Positions 53,776 to 63,066 are shown, counted from the first letter of the stretch. The stretch: DNA of 64,000 bases from Saccharothrix luteola (GCF_020859565.1 NZ_JAJHUO010000006.1:62001-126000), one strand, 5' to 3'. The notes: a model not told the origin generated them from the letters alone. A program made the numbers and translations.

Positions 53776-54777
53776 ATGCTTGACTTCATCGCCGCGCTGC
53801 CCAAAGTGGAGTTGCACGTCCACCTCGTCGGGTCAGCCTCCCCCGCCACCGTCCTCACCCTCGCCCGCCGGCACGCCGGGCACGGCGTCCCGACCGACGA
53901 GCCGGAGCTGCTCCGGTTCTACGAGTTCACCGACTTCGGCCACTTCATCGACGTCTACGCGGCGGTGAACGACCTGGTCACCACGGGTGACGACGTCGCC
54001 GCGCTGGTGCTGGGCCTGGCCGAGGAGCAGGCGCGGCGCAACGTCCGCTACGCCGAGGTGACCGTGAGCGCGACCAGCCACCTGCGCGCGGGCATCGCGC
54101 CGGAGGAGCTGGACGAGGCCCTCACCACGAGCCGCGAGCGGGCGTTGGCCGAGCACGGCGTCGAGCTGGCGTGGGTGTTCGACATCCCCGGCCTGTGGGA
54201 CCGGGACTTCGGCCTGACCAGCGCGGAGTACGCCGTCACGCACCGGCCGCCGGGCACCGTCGGCTTCGGGCTCGGCGGGTTCGAGGCGGACGCGCCCCGG
54301 CGGGCGTTCCGGGAGGCGTTCACCGTCGCCCGGGACGCGGGCCTGCACTGCGTGCCGCACGCGGGCGAGACCACCGGTCCGGACCAGGTCCGGGAGGCGC
54401 TGGACGAGCTGCACGCCGAACGGATCGGCCACGGCGTCAACGCGGTGGCCGACCCCGGGCTGCTGCGTCGGCTCGCCGCCGAGCGGATCACCCTGGAGGT
54501 CTGCCCGACCTCGAACCTCCGCACGGGCGCCGTCAAGGACCTGAAGGACCACCCGTTGCCGAAGCTGCTCGACGCGGGCGTGCCGGTGACCCTGGCCACG
54601 GACGACCCCGGCATGTTCCACACCGACCTGGACCGCGAGTACCTGCTGTGCCACGAGGTGTTCGGCCTGGGCAAGGCGGAGCTCGCCGAGCTGGCCCGCA
54701 CCGGCGTACGGGCCAGCTTCGCCTCCGAAGACCTCAAACGGTCACTGCTGGCCGAGATCGACGCGCTCGGTCACTGA
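53776..54777 (+). CDS. Adenosine deaminase-family aminohydrolase
   Basis: The 333-residue product has metal ligands in KVELHVHLVGSAS (His14, His16), HAGETTGP (zinc-binding His and catalytic Glu) and ATDDPGMFHTDLDREY (Asp pair), with the IGHGVNA motif before the last. The opening HxHLVGSAS differs from the HLHLEGS of standard adenosine deaminases and resembles the subgroup annotated as aminodeoxyfutalosine deaminase in Streptomyces. It could therefore serve menaquinone synthesis by the futalosine route instead of purine salvage; the sequence alone does not decide. Its 3' end overlaps the convergent MFS gene by 44 nt. Confidence 0.83.
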   Translation: MLDFIAALPKVELHVHLVGSASPATVLTLARRHAGHGVPTDEPELLRFYEFTDFGHFIDVYAAVNDLVTTGDDVAALVLGLAEEQARRNVRYAEVTVSATSHLRAGIAPEELDEALTTSRERALAEHGVELAWVFDIPGLWDRDFGLTSAEYAVTHRPPGTVGFGLGGFEADAPRRAFREAFTVARDAGLHCVPHAGETTGPDQVREALDELHAERIGHGVNAVADPGLLRRLAAERITLEVCPTSNLRTGAVKDLKDHPLPKLLDAGVPVTLATDDPGMFHTDLDREYLLCHEVFGLGKAELAELARTGVRASFASEDLKRSLLAEIDALGH

Positions 54778-55897
54778 CGCCACTCGCCACCGCCACGCCG
54801 AGCGCGGCCAGCGCCATGACCGCGCCCACCCAGTTGGGCGCGGTGTAGCCGAACCCGGCGTCGATCGCCGCGCCGCCCAGCCACGCGCCCGCCGCGTTGC
54901 CGAGGTTGAACGCGGCGATGTTCGCCGCCGACGCCAGCGCGGGCGCGCCCGACGCCTGCTCCAGCACCCTGGCCTGCAACGGCGCCACGGTGGCGAACCC
55001 GAACACGCCGAACACCGCGATCGTGATCGCCGCCGGCACGGCCCACTGCGCGGTGAACGCGAACACCGCCAGCACCACCACCAACGCGCCCAGGAACGCG
55101 TACAGGCTGGGCATCAGGCGACGGTCCGCCGCACGCCCGCCCACCACGTTGCCCACGAACAGCCCGACCCCGAACAGCACCAGCAGCCACGTCACCGCGC
55201 CCGGGGAGAACCCGGCCACCTCCGTCATCATCGGCGCGACGTAGGTGAACGACGCGAACACCGCGCCGAACCCGAGCGCCGTCGTCACCAGGGCCAGCCA
55301 CACACCCGGCCGCCGGAACACCGCCAGCTCGCCGCGCAGGCCGGTCGACGCGGGCTGCGGCGGCACCAGCGCCACGATCCCCACCAGCCCGACCACGCCC
55401 AGCGCGGTCACCGCCCAGAACGTCGACCGCCACCCGAGCTCCTGCCCCAGCGCCGTGCCCGCGGGCACGCCGAGCACGTTCGCCGCGGTCAGCCCGGTGA
55501 ACATCATCGCGATCGCCCGCGCCCGCCGGTCCGGCGCGACCAACCCGGCCGCGACCACCGACCCGACGCCGAAGAACGCGCCGTGGCACAGCGCGGCGAC
55601 GACCCGGCCCGCCATCAGCACCGCGTAGTCGTCGGCCACCGCGCACACCAGGTTGCCCACGATGAACAACGCCATCAGCCCGACCAGCAACTGCTTGCGC
55701 GGCAGCCGCGACCCTCCCGCCGTGATCAGCGGCGCGCCGACCACGACGCTCAGCGCGTAGCCGGAGACGAGCAGCCCGGCGGACGGGATCGAGACCTCGA
55801 GATCGCCCGCGACCTGCGGCAACAGGCCGACGATCACGAACTCCGTGGTCCCGATGCCGAACGCGCCGACGGCCAGCGCGAGCAACGCGGGCGGCAT
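54734..55897 (-). CDS. MFS transporter, DHA1 (arabinose-efflux/AraJ-like) type
   Basis: The 387-residue product has twelve predicted helices. The N-terminus LALAVGAFGIGTTEFVIVGL and the loop GGSRLPRKQLLVGLMALFIVGN are typical of the AraJ/YdhP group of drug or sugar efflux carriers. Its ATG overlaps the stop of the hydrolase gene (ATGA), so the two form one operon, divergent from the LysR regulator. Confidence 0.88.
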   Translation of the reverse strand: MPPALLALAVGAFGIGTTEFVIVGLLPQVAGDLEVSIPSAGLLVSGYALSVVVGAPLITAGGSRLPRKQLLVGLMALFIVGNLVCAVADDYAVLMAGRVVAALCHGAFFGVGSVVAAGLVAPDRRARAIAMMFTGLTAANVLGVPAGTALGQELGWRSTFWAVTALGVVGLVGIVALVPPQPASTGLRGELAVFRRPGVWLALVTTALGFGAVFASFTYVAPMMTEVAGFSPGAVTWLLVLFGVGLFVGNVVGGRAADRRLMPSLYAFLGALVVVLAVFAFTAQWAVPAAITIAVFGVFGFATVAPLQARVLEQASGAPALASAANIAAFNLGNAAGAWLGGAAIDAGFGYTAPNWVGAVMALAALGVAVASGVSDRARRSRPAVTV

Positions 55898-56799
55898 CAC
55901 CGGGCACCGAGCCAGGTCCGCAGTTCGCCCAGCAGCACGCGGTACTCGTCGAGCGCGCCGTCCATCAGCACGAACGGGTGAATCGTGCCCTCGAACTCCC
56001 GCAATCTCACCGGCACACCGGCCTCCGCCAGCCGGGCCGCGTACCGCTCGCCGTCGTCGCGCACGGGGTCGTGCCCGGCGATGGCCACGAACGCGGGCGC
56101 CAGCCCGGCGACCGACGCGCGCAACGGCGCGGCGAGCTCCGAGACGGGGGTCGAACCGAGGTAGTGCGACCAGAACCACCGCATCGTCCCGGTCGACAGC
56201 CCGAAACCGGTCGCGTGGTCGACGTAGGACCGGGTGGTGAAGTCGACGTCCAGCGCCGGCACCACCAGCACCTGGAACGCGAGGTCGAGCGCGCCGCGGG
56301 CCTTCAGCGCCACGGCGGCGGCGAGGTTGCCGCCCGCGCTGTCGCCCATGACCCCGATCCGCGCCGGGTCCACGTCCACCGACGCCGCGTGCTCGAACAG
56401 CCACTCCGTGGCCGCGTAGGAATCGTCCAGCGGCACGGGGAACGGGTGCTCCGGCGCCTTCTGGTAGTTCACCGCGAACACCGCGTGCCCGGTGGCGTTG
56501 GCCAACGCGCGCAGCGCCACGTCGTAGATGTCGAGGTTGCACGTCACCCAGCCGCTGCCGTGCAGGAACACGATCGCCGGGAACGGCCCGTCGCCCTCGG
56601 GGTAGTAGATCCGCGCGGGCAGGTCGGCCGTCGGACCGGGCACGAAGAGGTGCGCCACGCGCGCCACCGGCTCCGGCGGACCCTGGAACGCCACGAAACC
56701 CCACTGCGCCCGGCGTGCCTCGGAGACGGTCAGCTCCTCCAGCGGGGGCGCGCCCGCGAGCTTGTCCAGCACCGCGCGGGCCTGTTCGGTCAATGCCAT
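55897..56799 (-). CDS. Alpha/beta hydrolase of the hormone-sensitive lipase (HSL) family
   Basis: The 300-residue product has the oxyanion motif HGSGW (usual HGGGW), nucleophile Ser in GDSAGGNLAAAV, Asp in GHDPVRDDG and His in TIHPFV. It lacks a signal peptide, so it is a cytoplasmic esterase for small acyl esters. It is the first gene of the operon controlled from the LysR divergent promoter. Confidence 0.9.
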   Translation of the reverse strand: MALTEQARAVLDKLAGAPPLEELTVSEARRAQWGFVAFQGPPEPVARVAHLFVPGPTADLPARIYYPEGDGPFPAIVFLHGSGWVTCNLDIYDVALRALANATGHAVFAVNYQKAPEHPFPVPLDDSYAATEWLFEHAASVDVDPARIGVMGDSAGGNLAAAVALKARGALDLAFQVLVVPALDVDFTTRSYVDHATGFGLSTGTMRWFWSHYLGSTPVSELAAPLRASVAGLAPAFVAIAGHDPVRDDGERYAARLAEAGVPVRLREFEGTIHPFVLMDGALDEYRVLLGELRTWLGAR

Positions 56800-56824
56800 G
56801 GACCGATCATCGGATGTTCCTCAC

Positions 56825-56862
56825 ACATAAGTCCAAGGCATGTTCTTTCTGGAAGACATAAG
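56825..56862. promoter_or_regulatory. Direct repeat in the LysR/hydrolase divergent promoter
   Basis: ACATAAG occurs at 56825-56831 and 56856-56862, 31 bp apart (three helical turns). ATAAGTCCAAGGCAT inside it fits the T-N11-A-type LysR box loosely. Only 71 bp separate the two genes. Confidence 0.4.
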
Positions 56863-56870
56863 CTGAGGTC

Positions 56871-57737
56871 ATGACCTTGCGGCAGTTCGAGTACCTGATC
56901 ACGGTCGTGGACGAGGGCTCCTTCACCCGCGCCGCCGAGGTGCTGCACGTCACCCAGCCCGCCCTCTCGCACCAGATCCTGGCCTTGGAACGGGCCGTGG
57001 GCGCACGGCTGCTCGACCGGCTCCCCCGCGCCGTCCGCCTCACGCCCGCCGGCCGCGCCTGGCTCCCCCACGCCCGTGCCGCCCTGGACGAGGCGGAGCG
57101 TGCGCTCACCGCCGCACGACGCACGGCCGGCGTGGAGTGCGGTGAACTGCGCGTGGCCACGCTCTACTCGCTGACCCTGGGCGTGCTGCCGGCCGTGCTC
57201 CGGCGGTGGCGCGCCGAGCACCCCGACGTGCGGATCCGCCTGTTCGAGCACCGCCACGCCGACGAGCTGCGGGAAGCGATGGCCGACGGGCAGGCCGACA
57301 TCGCCCTCGGCCCCGAGCCGGTGAACTGGGTCGGCTTCACCCAGCGGCTCGGCGTGGAGGAGTTCGTGATCGTCCTGCCACCCGACACGCACCACCGGGA
57401 GCCGATCGACCTGCGTGAGCTCGCCGACGTCGGGTGGGTGCACTACGCGCCGGGCAACGGCCTGGCCGACCTGGTCGACGCAGCGTGCGCGGACCGCGGC
57501 TTCCAGCCGGGCGCGGCCGTGCGCACCGAGCAGACCGCGGCGGCGCCCGTGCTGGCCGCGTCCGGGCTCGGGCCCGCGCTCGTGCCGCGCAACATCGTGC
57601 CGGAGACGTTCGACGGCACGGTCCTGCGCACCGATCCCCCGGTGCGGCGGACGCTGGTCGCCTACGGGCACAAGACGCCCGATCCACTCGCCTCGGCCTT
57701 CGTGGCGTTGCTCGCCGGGGCAGGATGGGACGCATGA
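56871..57737 (+). CDS. LysR-family transcriptional regulator
   Basis: The 288-residue product has an N-terminal helix-turn-helix (LRQFEYLITVVDEGSFTRAA, then EVLHVTQPALSHQI) and a periplasmic-binding-type effector domain from about 90. Divergent orientation from the hydrolase/MFS operon marks those genes as likely targets. Its stop overlaps the start of the GH4 gene (ATGA), so the regulator and that enzyme are co-expressed. Confidence 0.92.
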   Translation: MTLRQFEYLITVVDEGSFTRAAEVLHVTQPALSHQILALERAVGARLLDRLPRAVRLTPAGRAWLPHARAALDEAERALTAARRTAGVECGELRVATLYSLTLGVLPAVLRRWRAEHPDVRIRLFEHRHADELREAMADGQADIALGPEPVNWVGFTQRLGVEEFVIVLPPDTHHREPIDLRELADVGWVHYAPGNGLADLVDAACADRGFQPGAAVRTEQTAAAPVLAASGLGPALVPRNIVPETFDGTVLRTDPPVRRTLVAYGHKTPDPLASAFVALLAGAGWDA

Positions 57738-58954
57738 GGCTGGTCATCCTGGGCGGCGGCGGCTTCCGCGTGCCGCTCGTGCACAAGGCGCTGGACGAGC
57801 ACATCACCGAACTCGTGCTGCACGACGTGGACGCGGACCGGTTGGCCGCGATCCGCCCCGTGCTGCGCGACGGCCCGCCGGTCACCGCCACCACGGACCT
57901 GGACGAGGCGCTGCGCGGCGCGGACTTCGTGTTCTCCGCGATCCGGGTGGGCGGCCTGGCGGGGCGCGCGATCGACGAGGAGGTGGCGCACGCGCACGGC
58001 GTGCTCGGGCAGGAGACCGTCGGCGCGGGCGGGATCGCGTACGGCCTGCGCACCGTGCCGGTGGTGGACGCCATCGCCCGGCGCATCGCCGAACTCGCGC
58101 CGCACGCGTGGGTCGTCAACTTCACCAACCCGGCCGGGCTGATCACCGAGACCATGGCCCGCCACCTCGGCGAGCGCGTGATCGGCATCTGCGACTCGCC
58201 GCTGGGCCTGTGCCGCCGCGTCGCCAAGGCGCTCGACCTGGAGAACCCGACGTTCGACTACGCGGGCCTGAACCACCTCGGCTGGCTGCAGGGCGTCTAC
58301 CTGGGCACGGAGAACCTGCTGCCCACCCTGCTGGCCGACGACCGGGCGTTGACCGGTTTCGAGGAAGGCCGGTTGTTCGGCGCGGAGTGGTTGCGCGCGT
58401 TGGGCGTGATCCCCAACGAGTACCTGCACTACTACTACTCGACGCGTGAGGCGTTGGGCGACAACCGGGGTGCTTTCCTGCTCGACCAACAACGACGCTT
58501 CTACGACGGCGACGTGGACTGGGAGACCACGCGGCTGGAGCGTGAAGCGACGTACATGGCCCAAGAACGTGAACGCGACAGCCTAGAAGGCGGCGGCTAC
58601 GAACACGTGGCCATGGCGCTCATGCGGGCCATCGCGGACAACGAGACCGCGACGCTGATCCTCAACGTGCCCAACAACGGCACACTGTCCACTGTGGACG
58701 ATGCCGCGATCGTCGAGGTGCCGTGCGAAGTGGACGCCACCGGCGCGCGTCCGCTGCCGGTGAGCCCGCTGCCCGACCACGCCGCGGGTCTCGTCACGTC
58801 GGTCAAGGCCGTGGACCGGCTGATCATGGAGGGCACGCGCCCGGCCGCGCTCAAGGCGTTCGCCCTGCACCCGCTGGTCGACTCGGTCGCCACCGCGCGG
58901 AGCCTGCTGGACACCTACGTGCGGCGGCACCCGGAGCTGGCCTACCTGAGCTGA
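57734..58954 (+). CDS. Glycoside hydrolase family 4 enzyme (6-phospho-beta-glucosidase-like)
   Basis: The 406-residue product has the NAD loop VILGGGGFRVPLVHKAL, GQETVGAGGIAYGLRTVPV, VVNFTNPAGLITE, and the manganese-binding Cys and His in GICDSPLG and LNHLGW. GH4 enzymes use NAD+ and Mn2+ in an oxidation-elimination mechanism. The 6-phospho-beta-glucosidase group is the nearest in layout. No PTS gene is nearby, so the phospho-sugar source is unclear. Confidence 0.88.
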   Translation: MRLVILGGGGFRVPLVHKALDEHITELVLHDVDADRLAAIRPVLRDGPPVTATTDLDEALRGADFVFSAIRVGGLAGRAIDEEVAHAHGVLGQETVGAGGIAYGLRTVPVVDAIARRIAELAPHAWVVNFTNPAGLITETMARHLGERVIGICDSPLGLCRRVAKALDLENPTFDYAGLNHLGWLQGVYLGTENLLPTLLADDRALTGFEEGRLFGAEWLRALGVIPNEYLHYYYSTREALGDNRGAFLLDQQRRFYDGDVDWETTRLEREATYMAQERERDSLEGGGYEHVAMALMRAIADNETATLILNVPNNGTLSTVDDAAIVEVPCEVDATGARPLPVSPLPDHAAGLVTSVKAVDRLIMEGTRPAALKAFALHPLVDSVATARSLLDTYVRRHPELAYLS

Positions 58955-59574
58955 GCCCGGCCCAACGCGTCGGAACGGCGGGTCGTCTCCGGCAGGCGCG
59001 TCACGCACAGCCGCAGCACCTCCGCGCACGCCCGGTCGAGGTCGATGCGGTGACCCACCGACACGAACACCGGCTTCACCCCTTCCCGCGTCCGCAACGC
59101 CCGTCCCACGACCTCGCCGTCGTCCACGAGGTCGGTGTGCGCGCCGCGCGCGTCGTCCGGCATCTCGAACCGGCCCATCGGCGTCTTGGCCACGCCGACG
59201 CTCGGCAGGTCGGTCACCACCCCGAGGTGGCACGCCAGCCCGAACCGCCGGGGGTGCGCCAATCCCTGCCCGTCGCACACCAGCAGGTCCGGCGGCACGG
59301 TCAGCTTCCCCATCGCCTCCAGCAACGACGGCAGCTCCCGGAACGCGAACAGCCCCGGCACGTACGGGAAGTCCGCCTTGCCCGTCACCACGACGGAGTC
59401 CACGGTCCGCAACGACTCCGCGTCCAGCACCACGATCGCCGCGGCCAGCCGCTCGTCGTCGCCGTAGGACACGTCGAGCCCGGCGACGTGCCGCACCACC
59501 AGCCCGGGATCGGTCACCGTCGACACCGACGGCCGCAGCCGTTCCTGCTCGGCGATCGCCTCCTCGGGGGTCAC
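58942..59574 (-). CDS. nfi: Endonuclease V
   Basis: The 210-residue product is read from a GTG that overlaps the DUF3500 stop. Catalytic acids lie in AGLDVSYGDD and LLVCDGQGLAHPRRFGLACH. LPSVGVAKTPM and VSVGHRIDLDRACAEV complete the family pattern. It cuts DNA beside deoxyinosine. Its 3' end overlaps the convergent GH4 gene by 13 nt. Confidence 0.9.
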   Translation of the reverse strand: MTPEEAIAEQERLRPSVSTVTDPGLVVRHVAGLDVSYGDDERLAAAIVVLDAESLRTVDSVVVTGKADFPYVPGLFAFRELPSLLEAMGKLTVPPDLLVCDGQGLAHPRRFGLACHLGVVTDLPSVGVAKTPMGRFEMPDDARGAHTDLVDDGEVVGRALRTREGVKPVFVSVGHRIDLDRACAEVLRLCVTRLPETTRRSDALGRAQLR

Positions 59575-60506
59575 CGGTGCCTCACCGAGGCGCGGTGCGC
59601 GGCGAGCAGGTCCTCGCCGAAGTCACCGGACCGCCGTCGCCACACCGTGTGCGCGTGGTTGGCGTCGTTGTCGGTGTTGTCGTACTCGATCAGCAGGTCC
59701 GGCCCCTGGATGCGGTAGTAGTGCCCTTCGCCGCGCTTGTCCGACCCCTCCCACGAGAAGTGCAGCCGGTCGAGGTCCAGCGCGTCGAACTCCTCGTCGG
59801 CCAGGTCGCCGGTGAGCCGGTCCAGGTAGTACCGCACCAGCCCGACGAGCAGCCCGCGTGCGGGCCGGTCGAGCTGCGCGGGCGTGACGCCGACGGGGTC
59901 GAGGTCGCCCATCCGGCGCGCGTTGCCGGTCTTCAGGTCCGGCGGCGGCGTGGTGGAGACCACGGCCAGGCCGCGTGCCGTGCGACCCATCCGGTCCAGC
60001 AGCTCGCGCGCCAGCTCCTCTTCCAGTCGCAGCGGTTGGAGCACCGTGCGGCCCCGGTAGGTGGTGCGGGCCGGGTGCGCGCCGAGGAAGAACGGCGTCG
60101 CCGACACGCGCCCTTCGGCCACGACCACGCTCACCGACAGGTGGTGGCCCTCGACCCGCCAGCCCCACGGCTCGTCGCCGGGCTCGCCGAGCAGCACGGT
60201 CCAGTAGTCACCCTGGTGCCGGTCGCGGGCGCCGCCTTCGCGGTCGTCCAGCACGTCCTCCAGCGCCATGATCGCGGTGGTCTGCGCGTAGGCGTGCGGG
60301 CTGAGCACGCACGACAGCATCCGGTGCACGGCTTTGCGCTGGTCACGGCTCAGCTCGCCGTAGCCGAGGCCCGGCCGCGGACCCGGCGTGTACGCCCATC
60401 GCGTGCGCAGCTCGTCGTCGGCCACGTCCCGCACCGCCGCCGTCCGCTGCCCGTCGTCGAGCAGGTCCAGCAAGCCCCTGGTGGCTTCGGCGATCTCGCG
60501 CAGCAT
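59571..60506 (-). CDS. DUF3500 family protein
   Basis: The product has 311 residues from ATG 60506 (GTG 60509 is one codon longer; neither has a clear ribosome site). The pattern RDQRKAVHRMLSCVLSPHAYAQ, WGWRVEGHHLSVSVVVAEGR and FSWEGSDKRGEGHYYRIQGPDLLIEYDNT is that of DUF3500. This family is uncharacterised but is predicted to be an enzyme because of its invariant His residues. It is co-translated with endonuclease V. Confidence 0.85.
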   Translation of the reverse strand: MLREIAEATRGLLDLLDDGQRTAAVRDVADDELRTRWAYTPGPRPGLGYGELSRDQRKAVHRMLSCVLSPHAYAQTTAIMALEDVLDDREGGARDRHQGDYWTVLLGEPGDEPWGWRVEGHHLSVSVVVAEGRVSATPFFLGAHPARTTYRGRTVLQPLRLEEELARELLDRMGRTARGLAVVSTTPPPDLKTGNARRMGDLDPVGVTPAQLDRPARGLLVGLVRYYLDRLTGDLADEEFDALDLDRLHFSWEGSDKRGEGHYYRIQGPDLLIEYDNTDNDANHAHTVWRRRSGDFGEDLLAAHRASVRHR

Positions 60507-60515
60507 CACTCGAAC

Positions 60516-60938
60516 TTAGCCGCCCGGCCGTCGCTGAGCAGCGGCCGGGCGTCGGGCGTCGACGACCAGCAGGACGATCGGCAGGACCACCGCGAGCGCC
60601 AGCGTCACCACGTTGCCGACCTGGTCGACCACCGGCATGTGGTCGAGGTGCCCCAGGTGGAACACCAGGTGCGGCACGGCGAACACCAGGTACGACACCA
60701 GGACGGGGCGGGCCGGCAGCAGGTTGGTCGCGGCGAACGCCAACGCGACCGCGAGCGCCAGGTTGAGGCTGCCGAAGTCGCGCAGCAGGTGCTCGTTGAA
60801 CGGCGGGAACATCGCCACCCAGTGGTGGCCGGGCGCCGGGAAGCCGTCGTAGAAGCCCTGCGGCGAGATCAACGCCCAGCCGCCGACGCCCGCCTGCACG
60901 ACGGCCAGGAACCACAGTCCGATCCGGAGGAAGCTCAT
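60516..60938 (-). CDS. Small integral membrane protein
   Basis: The 140-residue product has four hydrophobic helices (FLAVVQAGVGGWALISP; LNLALAVALAFAATNLL; VLVSYLVFAVPHLVFHLGHL; NVVTLALAVVLPIVLLVV). The motif FPAPGHHWVAMFPPFNEHLL between helices 1 and 2 is well conserved in related actinobacterial proteins as I recall them. Function unknown. It lies 9 nt upstream of DUF3500. Confidence 0.75.
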   Translation of the reverse strand: MSFLRIGLWFLAVVQAGVGGWALISPQGFYDGFPAPGHHWVAMFPPFNEHLLRDFGSLNLALAVALAFAATNLLPARPVLVSYLVFAVPHLVFHLGHLDHMPVVDQVGNVVTLALAVVLPIVLLVVDARRPAAAQRRPGG

Positions 60939-61008
60939 GCCCGTCGGACGATGCGCGCGGCCGAAGCGTGACAGAACCGATCGACGCCACGGCTGACATT
61001 CTGGCCTG

Positions 61009-61794
61009 GTGTGGAATGGCGAACTCCTCGACCTCGACGCGTACCTCGACCGCGTCGCCTTCACCATCGACCCCGCCGCCGACCGGGTGACCACCCTGCG
61101 CGGCCTGCACCGCGCGCACCTGGCGGCCATCAGCTTCGAGAACGCCGACGTGCACGACGGCGTGCCGATCGCGCTGGACGTGCCGTCGTTGCAGGACAAG
61201 CTGGTCGCACGGCGGCGCGGCGGGTACTGCTTCGAGCAGAACCTGCTGTTCGCCGCCGTGCTCGACCGGCTCGGCTACGAGGTGACCGGGCTCACCGGCC
61301 GCGTGCTGCTCGGCCGCACCGGCGACATCCCCCGCACGCACGCCGTGCTGCGCGTGGACCGGCGCTGGCTGGTCGACGTCGGCTTCGGCGGCGGCGGGCT
61401 GCTGGAGCCGTTGCCGCTGGAGGTCGGCGCGGTGGCGCGGCAGGGCGACTGGACGTTCCGGCTCGACCACGCCGACGGCGTGTGGACGCTCCGGTCGTTC
61501 CAGGCCGGCGACTGGTTCGCGCTGTACGACTTCACCGAGGACCCGCGCGGGCCCGCGGACTACCGGATCCTCAACTACTACATGTCCACCAACCCGGCGT
61601 CCTCGTTCGTCGGCCCGCTGCTGGCGCAGCGCACCGACGACCACGCCCGCCACAACCTCAAGGACTTCGAGCTGACCGAGACGCGGCCCGACGGCTCGGT
61701 CGTCAAGCGCACGCTGACACCCGGGGAGCGGGCGAGGGTGCTGCGCGAGGAGTTCGGCCTGGAGGTGCCCGACCGGGCTACGGCCATGGCTTGA
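61009..61794 (+). CDS. nat: Arylamine N-acetyltransferase
   Basis: The 261-residue product has the catalytic triad Cys74 in RRRGGYCFEQN, His111 in RTHAVLRV and Asp123 in VDVGFGG. It moves acetyl groups from acetyl-CoA to arylamines or hydrazines; in mycobacteria the enzyme touches cell-wall lipid and sterol metabolism. Starts at a GTG without ribosome site. Convergent overlap of 17 nt with the next gene. Confidence 0.92.
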   Translation: MWNGELLDLDAYLDRVAFTIDPAADRVTTLRGLHRAHLAAISFENADVHDGVPIALDVPSLQDKLVARRRGGYCFEQNLLFAAVLDRLGYEVTGLTGRVLLGRTGDIPRTHAVLRVDRRWLVDVGFGGGGLLEPLPLEVGAVARQGDWTFRLDHADGVWTLRSFQAGDWFALYDFTEDPRGPADYRILNYYMSTNPASSFVGPLLAQRTDDHARHNLKDFELTETRPDGSVVKRTLTPGERARVLREEFGLEVPDRATAMA

Positions 61795-62428
61795 GCTCGG
61801 GCGCCTCGCCGGTGATCGTCCCGGCCGGCTCGCGACCCGCCAGCCACGCGGTCAGGTCGGTGAGCGAGCCGGTCAGGGTGACGTCCTCGCCCTCGCCGAT
61901 GGTCCACCGGCGTTGCGGGGCCTGGAGCGTGAGCCGGACGCCGTCGGGCACGCGCACGGCCAGGAAGTCGATCGCGTGCTCGCAGAACTCGGGCGACCAG
62001 GTGACGGGGCCGAGGTCGAGGTCCCGGAGGTGGATCTCGGCCTCGCGCCAGACCCCGTAGGCGGTGCCGGTGAGCGTGCCGTCGCGGTAGTAGACGGGGG
62101 TGTCCCAGTCCCGGACCCCGTCCCAGGCCTTGACGAGCCGGTCGACGGCGGCGGCGATCGCGGCCCGGTGCTCCGCCGCGGAACACCCCGCGTCGGCTTC
62201 GATCGCGGCGTCGCGCGCGGCCCGGCCGCCGGGGTAGGGCTCGACCTTCGTGCCCTCGTGCTCGGCCTGGCCCGCGAGCGCGACGGTGCCCTTGGCCAGG
62301 TGGGCCAGCACGTGTCCGCGCGTCCAGCCGGGCAGCGCCGACGGCTGCGCGACCTGCTCGTCGGTGAGGTCCTCGATCGCGGCGGCCAGCCTGCGGTGGG
62401 CGTCCAACGCCTTCGCCTGGATCGTCAC
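61778..62428 (-). CDS. Maleylpyruvate isomerase-like, mycothiol-binding (MDMPI/DinB-fold) protein
   Basis: The product has 216 residues from GTG 62428. The N-terminal four-helix bundle begins AHRRLAAAIEDLTDEQVAQP, with SALPGWTRGHVLAHLA giving the metal-binding His of this family, and REAEIHLRDLDLG gives the second His/Asp site. The C-terminal MDMPI domain is present. Members are mycothiol-dependent transferases or isomerases; the substrate is unknown. Presence supports an actinobacterial host. Confidence 0.85.
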   Translation of the reverse strand: MTIQAKALDAHRRLAAAIEDLTDEQVAQPSALPGWTRGHVLAHLAKGTVALAGQAEHEGTKVEPYPGGRAARDAAIEADAGCSAAEHRAAIAAAVDRLVKAWDGVRDWDTPVYYRDGTLTGTAYGVWREAEIHLRDLDLGPVTWSPEFCEHAIDFLAVRVPDGVRLTLQAPQRRWTIGEGEDVTLTGSLTDLTAWLAGREPAGTITGEAPELKPWP

Positions 62429-62477
62429 AGCTCCCCCTAATGGTTGATCTGCCCAAGTGCGTTAGGGAACCTATCAC

Positions 62478-62483
62478 TAGACT
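62478..62483 (+). promoter_or_regulatory. Candidate -10 element supporting a leaderless GTG start
   Basis: TAGACT (TANNNT) ends 7 nt before GTG 62491, with no ribosome site. A TAGG-GAA-CCTA dyad at 62463-62473 lies just upstream and may be an operator. Confidence 0.4.
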
Positions 62484-62490
62484 CGCCGGG

Positions 62491-63021
62491 GTGGCACTGG
62501 CGTTGGAGTTCGCGGGCACGGTCCGGCACGACGGGCACGGCGGGCTCGTGGACGACCTGGCCACGCCCGACGGCTTCGCCACGTGGGCCGGTGTGCCGGC
62601 GGACGAGGCGCTGCGGCGGCGGGCGGTCGAGCTGCGCTGGGCCGTGCGGTCGCTGTTCGCGCACGCCGCGCAGGCCCGCGAACGCCTGGACGCGCCGCAC
62701 CTGATGGATGTCGGACGCGCGCTGGAGATCGTCAACGACGCCGCCGCCCGGGCGCCGCGGGCAGCGCGGTTGGAGTGGGACGAGCAGCCGACGCTGCGCT
62801 ACGTGGACTCGGCCGACGACGGCGACCGCCTGCTGGCCACGGTGGCGACCGCGGCCATCGAGTTCCTGGCCGGCGGCACGCGGGCGGACCTGCGCGCCTG
62901 CCCCGGGCCCCGGTGCATCCGGTACTTCGTCAAGGCGCACCCCCGGCAGGAGTGGTGCAAGCCGTCGTGCGGCAACCGGGCCAGGGTCAGCCGGCACTAC
63001 CACCGCGGGCGCGACAGCTGA
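62491..63021 (+). CDS. CGNR zinc-finger protein
   Basis: The 176-residue product is read from GTG 62491, preferred over ATG 62440 because of the -10 element and the fit VALALEFAGTVRHDG to family N-termini. The C-terminal zinc finger is CPGPRCIRYFVKAHPRQEWC followed by KPSCGNRARVSRHY, with the four cysteines and the CGNR box. The N-terminal ABATE-type domain is helical. Such proteins are presumed stress-response transcription regulators. Confidence 0.87.
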   Translation: MALALEFAGTVRHDGHGGLVDDLATPDGFATWAGVPADEALRRRAVELRWAVRSLFAHAAQARERLDAPHLMDVGRALEIVNDAAARAPRAARLEWDEQPTLRYVDSADDGDRLLATVATAAIEFLAGGTRADLRACPGPRCIRYFVKAHPRQEWCKPSCGNRARVSRHYHRGRDS

Positions 63022-63066
63022 CCGCACGGCCGCGCGGACACCCGGAGGCGCCCGCGCGGTCGGTCG

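Noticed and set aside
63022..63066. Terminator between the CGNR and CBS genes
   Set aside because: Only a weak GACCGC/GCGGTC pairing around a long loop is visible; too little to call.
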